The translations under genes and the position numbers were made by a program. A DNA stretch of 8,480 nucleotides from a bacterium (GTDB lineage: Bacteria; Planctomycetota; Phycisphaerae; Phycisphaerales; UBA1924), in contig NVSM01000001.1 of assembly GCA_002401225.1 (NCBI GenBank), positions 24,176 to 32,655 of the forward strand. The letters run 5' to 3'. This document shows, piece after piece, positions 5,163-8,480 of the stretch (position 1 is its first letter; every line of letters begins with the position of its first letter). The notes below the pieces were generated by a model that was not told where the DNA came from, made no database searches, and saw only the letters and a list, made by a program, of their open reading frames with translations.

Positions 5163-6893
5163 ATGGAACCATCTGAACTCAAAGGCCGGAAACTCGGGCG
5201 TGTGCTGACCAAGCTCAAGGTGGTTACGCGCGAACAGGTTCACGAGGCGATCGGTATCCAGAGAGGGCGGACCAATAAGGTACGCATCGGTGAGATCCTC
5301 AAAGAGTTGGGGTATTGTACCGATCTCGATATCTCCAAAGCCCTCGCGGGTCAGGCTGGGATGGCGTATGTCGATCTCGCCGATTATGAACTCGATGAGG
5401 AAACCATTGGTGCGATCCCGGCGGACAACGCCAAGGCGTATCACTGTGTGCCGATCGAATACGATCCGAAGACGCGCCATCTCAAGATTGCGATCAAGAG
5501 TCCAGATAACTTCCAGGCGGTCGATGACCTTCGTTTGTTGATGGGTGCCAAGGTCGAAGCGGTTGTTGCTTCTCCCGAATCGATCGATGCGTTGCTCAAG
5601 AAGCATTACGCGACGAACGAGTCGATGATGGATGTGGTCAATGCGTTGGCTTCAGATAAGAATCTCCAAGAACTGACATCGCATTCCGATCAATCGATCG
5701 ATCTCGATGCGGTGATGGATGCAGCTGGTGATAACCAGGTGATCAAGTTGCTCAACTTGGTCTTGCTCCAGGCGATCCGTGATCGTGCATCGGACATCCA
5801 CTTTGAGCCATTCGAGCATGAGTTCAAGATGCGGTATCGCATTGACGGCGTGCTGTATGAGATGGTCCCGCCACCCCAGCATTTGGGGACTGCGATTACG
5901 AGTCGTGTGAAGGTCATGGCGAACTTGGATATTGCGGAACGCAGATTGCCTCAGGACGGGCGTATTGAACTGACGGTTGGCGGGAATCCTGTTGACCTTC
6001 GTGTTGCGATTTTGCCAACCATCTATGGCGAGTCGTGTGTAATGCGTGTGCTTGACCGGGGCAATGTTGAACTCTCACTCGATCGTGTCGGGTTCCGCCC
6101 GGACGATCTTGAGAACTTCCGCGGCTTGATCCGCAAGCCCAATGGTATTGTGATCGTGACCGGGCCAACGGGTTCTGGTAAGACTACCACGCTGTACGCG
6201 GCGTTGTCCGAACTCAATGATATTGAGACCAAGATTTTGACGGCTGAAGACCCTGTTGAATATGACATCGACGGGTTGTGCCAGGTTCAGGTGAACTCGG
6301 AGGTCGGGCTGACCTTTGCCAAGGCGCTGCGATCGTTCTTGCGTCAGGACCCTGATATAATTCTGGTTGGTGAAATTCGAGATTTGGAAACCGCTCAGAT
6401 CGCGGTGCAGGCATCGCTGACTGGTCACTTGGTTCTCTCGACTTTGCATACGAATGATGCACCAAGCTCGATTATTCGATTGGTTGACTTGGGGATCGAG
6501 CCGTTCTTGTTGACGGCGACCCTTGAGGGCATTGTTGCTCAGCGTCTTGTTCGAACACTCGATCCGAAGATGAAGGAGGCGTTCATTCCAAACGAGCAAG
6601 AGCTGATGGAGTTGGCACTTCGACCAGATGATGTCGTGGGTCAGAAGTTCTATCGCCCTGGCAGTGCTGCTGGTGTTGGTGGGGGATACAAGGGGCGAAT
6701 GGCACTCTTTGAGATTATGACCTTTGATGATGAGATTCGTGATCTGATGATGAGCGAGGCGAGCACCACCGTGCTTCGCACCGCTGCTCGTAAGAAGGGA
6801 ATGCGATCATTGCGTGATAACGGTTTGATGGCACTCTATGAAGGCGTGACTTCGATTGACGAGGTTGTTCGTGAGACACTTGACGATGAATAG
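5163..6893 (+). CDS. gspE: GspE/PilB-family assembly ATPase, copy 2
   Basis: This 576-residue protein is a second complete extension ATPase. It has an MshEN-like N-terminal domain with repeats at 9-33 and 41-64, a linker with DQSIDLD at 176-182, the N2 domain (SDIHFEP at 210-216, RYRIDG at 224-229), Walker A GPTGSGKTT at 334-342, an Asp box LTAEDPVEY at 359-367, a canonical Walker B DPDIILVGEIRD at 396-407 with Glu403, and a His box GHLVLSTLHTND at 421-432. No Cys remains where the zinc tetracysteine normally lies (about 462-511), although the following GGYKGR is kept. The start ATG 5163 has GGAG seven bases upstream. It is the ATPase directly upstream of gspF (110 bp), which suggests it is the primary partner of that platform. 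It could serve either a pilus or a type II secretion system. Confidence 0.94.
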   Translation: MEPSELKGRKLGRVLTKLKVVTREQVHEAIGIQRGRTNKVRIGEILKELGYCTDLDISKALAGQAGMAYVDLADYELDEETIGAIPADNAKAYHCVPIEYDPKTRHLKIAIKSPDNFQAVDDLRLLMGAKVEAVVASPESIDALLKKHYATNESMMDVVNALASDKNLQELTSHSDQSIDLDAVMDAAGDNQVIKLLNLVLLQAIRDRASDIHFEPFEHEFKMRYRIDGVLYEMVPPPQHLGTAITSRVKVMANLDIAERRLPQDGRIELTVGGNPVDLRVAILPTIYGESCVMRVLDRGNVELSLDRVGFRPDDLENFRGLIRKPNGIVIVTGPTGSGKTTTLYAALSELNDIETKILTAEDPVEYDIDGLCQVQVNSEVGLTFAKALRSFLRQDPDIILVGEIRDLETAQIAVQASLTGHLVLSTLHTNDAPSSIIRLVDLGIEPFLLTATLEGIVAQRLVRTLDPKMKEAFIPNEQELMELALRPDDVVGQKFYRPGSAAGVGGGYKGRMALFEIMTFDDEIRDLMMSEASTTVLRTAARKKGMRSLRDNGLMALYEGVTSIDEVVRETLDDE

Positions 6894-6921
6894 CAGCGAG
6901 TAAAGCAGACTATTCGATTGG

Positions 6922-6951
6922 CTGATTGAGCATGAACTGATTAAGCATGAC
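6922..6951 (+). repeat. 15-bp tandem direct repeat upstream of gspF
   Basis: CTGATTGAGCATGAA (6922-6936) is followed immediately by CTGATTAAGCATGAC (6937-6951), which matches at 13 of 15 positions. It lies in the 110-bp gap between gspE copy 2 and gspF, about 50 bp before the gspF start. It could be a paired regulator site or a neutral duplication; the sequence alone does not decide. Confidence 0.6.
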
Positions 6952-7003
6952 ACCAACGCTGGCTTTGTTTTAGGCGTTGATTTGGGACGAGGAGTAGACG
7001 ACT

Positions 7004-8284
7004 ATGGCAACTTACACTTACCAGGCACTTAACGCATCTGGAAAAACACAGAAGGGCACGGTGGAAGCATCGAGTTCTGAAGAGGCGATCCAGCGGATTA
7101 AGTCGCAGGGATATTTCCCGACTTCTGTCCAGGCGCAGAAGGCCAAGAAATCTTCGAACAAGGCCGAGAAGGCTGCTGAGAAGGCGGCCAAGCCTAAGAA
7201 AAAGAAGAAGGGTGGCGGCTTCTCCATTGGCGGCGTCAAACCCAAGTATCTCGCGTTGTTTACGCGTCAGCTTTCAACGCTTCAGGATGCGGGCTTGCCG
7301 TTGTTGCGTTCGCTTCAGATTCTTGAAAGTCAGCAGAAGCCGGGCCTGCTCAAGAACATCCTTTTGGGTGTGACTGAGGAAGTCGAAGGCGGTAGTTCGT
7401 TGAGTGAATCGATGGGTAAGTTTCCCAAGGCATTCGATCATCTGTATGTGAAGATGGTGAATGCGGGCGAAATCGGTGGTGTGCTTGATGTAATCCTCCA
7501 GCGTCTTTCGGAGTTCATGGAGAAGGCCGAGCGGCTCAAGCGAAAAATCAAGGGCGCGATGGTCTATCCGGCCGTGGTTATCTTTGTGGCTTTGGCGATT
7601 TTGACAGGCATTATGCTTTTGATCATTCCGAAGTTTGAAGAGATCTTCTTGGACTTTGGCATCGAGCTTCCGGGTTTGACCCAGGCATTGATTAACACCA
7701 GTCGATGGGTAGCGGGCAATGGGACCCTGATTCCAGGGTGGGCCGTTCTTGTCTTTGGTGGTCCAATTTTATGGATGACTTATAAGTTGATCCGCAAGAC
7801 GCCTCCGGGGCGTGCGGTGTTTGATACTACGGTTTTGTGGGTGCCTGTGCTTGGTACGCTGATCCGCAAGACTGTGATTGCTCGCTTTACTCGTACACTC
7901 GGTACGCTGATTAGTGCGGGTGTTCCGATTCTTGAAGCGGTGACGATTACCGCACAGACATCGGGTAATCATGTGTTCGAGAAGGCACTGACCAATGTAC
8001 ATGACTCGATTCGTGAGGGCGAGACCTTTGCAACGCCTTTGCGTGAATCGAAGACTTGCGACGCGATCGTGGTCAACATGATCGATGTTGGCGAAGAGAC
8101 CGGCGAGATGGATGCGATGCTTTTGAAGATCGCTGACAACTACGACGAAGAGGTCGATGTTGCGGTGGCCGCGTTGGTATCGCTGATCGAGCCTTTGATG
8201 GTTGTGGTGCTTGGTGTCATGGTCGGTACGATCGTGGTCGCGATGTTCTTGCCCATGATCAAGATGCTCGAATCGCTTGGGTAA
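7004..8284 (+). CDS. gspF: GspF/PilC inner-membrane platform protein
   Basis: This 426-residue polytopic protein anchors the assembly ATPase and helps feed pilins into the growing fibre. Residues 1-42 match the short N-terminal segment of PilC/GspF (TYQALNASGK, then EEAIQRIKSQGYFPT). Residues 46-69 are a Lys/Ala-rich linker. Two GspF domains follow: the first starts at FTRQLSTLQDAGLPLLRSL (86-104) and contains MVNAGEIGGVLD (151-162); the second starts at FTRTLGTLISAGVPILEAV (295-313) and contains MIDVGEETGEMD (359-370). Hydrophobic segments at about 187-208, 241-258 and 389-416 fit the usual three membrane helices. The start ATG 7004 has AGGAG nine bases upstream (6990-6994). The length is slightly above the typical 400 because of the linker. 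The assignment is secure; pilus versus secretion use is not resolved. Confidence 0.95.
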   Translation: MATYTYQALNASGKTQKGTVEASSSEEAIQRIKSQGYFPTSVQAQKAKKSSNKAEKAAEKAAKPKKKKKGGGFSIGGVKPKYLALFTRQLSTLQDAGLPLLRSLQILESQQKPGLLKNILLGVTEEVEGGSSLSESMGKFPKAFDHLYVKMVNAGEIGGVLDVILQRLSEFMEKAERLKRKIKGAMVYPAVVIFVALAILTGIMLLIIPKFEEIFLDFGIELPGLTQALINTSRWVAGNGTLIPGWAVLVFGGPILWMTYKLIRKTPPGRAVFDTTVLWVPVLGTLIRKTVIARFTRTLGTLISAGVPILEAVTITAQTSGNHVFEKALTNVHDSIREGETFATPLRESKTCDAIVVNMIDVGEETGEMDAMLLKIADNYDEEVDVAVAALVSLIEPLMVVVLGVMVGTIVVAMFLPMIKMLESLG

Positions 8285-8329
8285 TGAGATAAGTAAGAAC
8301 GAAGAATCTATCGGGGAACTCGTGCTTTA

Positions 8330-8353
8330 GGCTCTGAAGACGAATACAGAGCC
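8330..8353 (+). promoter_or_regulatory. Intergenic hairpin between gspF and the pilin gene
   Basis: GGCTCTG (8330-8336) and CAGAGCC (8347-8353) are perfect complements around a ten-base loop. The stem lies about 45 bp after the gspF stop and 33 bp before the pilin start. There is no T-run after it, so a standard intrinsic terminator is unlikely. A role in mRNA processing or in protecting the 5' end of a pilin transcript is possible but inferred. Confidence 0.45.
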
Positions 8354-8386
8354 ATGTAGAAAACAGAAACGCAACGGATAAGGATC

Positions 8387-8480
8387 ATGATGATCAATCA
8401 CAGACAACACACCAATAAGATGAGCCGACCCGGCTTTACGCTTATGGAAATCCTTGTGGTGATCGCCATCATCGCTTTGA
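8387..8480 (+). CDS. Type IV pilin or pseudopilin, N-terminal fragment
   Basis: Thirty-one codons are visible before the window ends. The leader is short and basic, and PGFTLMEILVVIAIIAL carries the class III prepilin signal: Gly16 is the expected -1 residue for prepilin peptidase, Phe17 becomes the mature N-terminus, Glu21 is the conserved +5 Glu, and a hydrophobic helix follows. After cleavage and N-methylation the protein would be inserted into the fibre by the ATPase and platform encoded upstream. ATG 8387 and the adjacent ATG 8390 are both possible starts. AAGGA at 8380-8384 is better spaced for the second; a third in-frame ATG at 8420 would leave a leader of only five residues. Whether this is a major pilin or a GspG-like or minor pseudopilin cannot be told from the N-terminus. 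Confidence 0.9.
   Translation, partial: MMINHRQHTNKMSRPGFTLMEILVVIAIIAL

Noticed and set aside
8330..8353. Intrinsic terminator after gspF
   Set aside because: The stem is perfect but only 7 bp with a ten-base loop, and it is followed by ATGTAGAAAAC with no T-run.

Overview
The window looks like chromosomal DNA from a Gram-negative bacterium of moderate GC content, most likely a planctomycete of the Phycisphaerae type. This rests on overall character and not on a marker gene: two GspE/PilB ATPases flanking a PilT, a GspF/PilC followed by a class III prepilin, a stand-alone CoaB, and a Gly/Gln/Tyr-rich RNA-modification protein. The taxonomic call is an inference of moderate strength.

Layout. 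Positions 1-1142 (minus strand) hold the first 380 codons of an RluA-family pseudouridine synthase with an unusually long RGG/YQGG-rich N-terminal extension; the gene runs off the left edge, just short of where the HQIR-type motif is expected. Its start overlaps the stop of coaB (1135-1851, minus), a stand-alone phosphopantothenoylcysteine synthase. A 200-bp divergent intergenic region (1852-2051) carries three CAATAGG copies and two palindromes. To its right, all on the plus strand, are gspE/pilB copy 1 (2052-3785), pilT (3856-4983), gspE/pilB copy 2 (5163-6893), gspF/pilC (7004-8284), and the first 31 codons of a pilin or pseudopilin (8387 to the window end).

How the genes work together. 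The plus-strand genes form the cytoplasmic motor and inner-membrane platform of a type IV pilus or type II secretion-like machine. The GspE/PilB hexamers drive assembly of (pseudo)pilins through the GspF/PilC platform, and PilT drives disassembly. The two extension ATPases are paralogues that differ in linker, Walker B neighbourhood and N-terminal motif, which suggests specialised motors or differently regulated versions of one motor. Both have lost the tetracysteine zinc site usual for the family. Secretin, alignment proteins and prepilin peptidase are not in the window.

I found no CRISPR array, RNA gene, insertion sequence or defence system. The most interesting signals are modifications of known families: the RGG-rich pseudouridine synthase with HELD in place of HRLD, the 12-bp repeat expansion in the GspE1 linker, tandem leader hairpins abutting the Shine-Dalgarno of GspE2, and a hairpin between gspF and the pilin gene.
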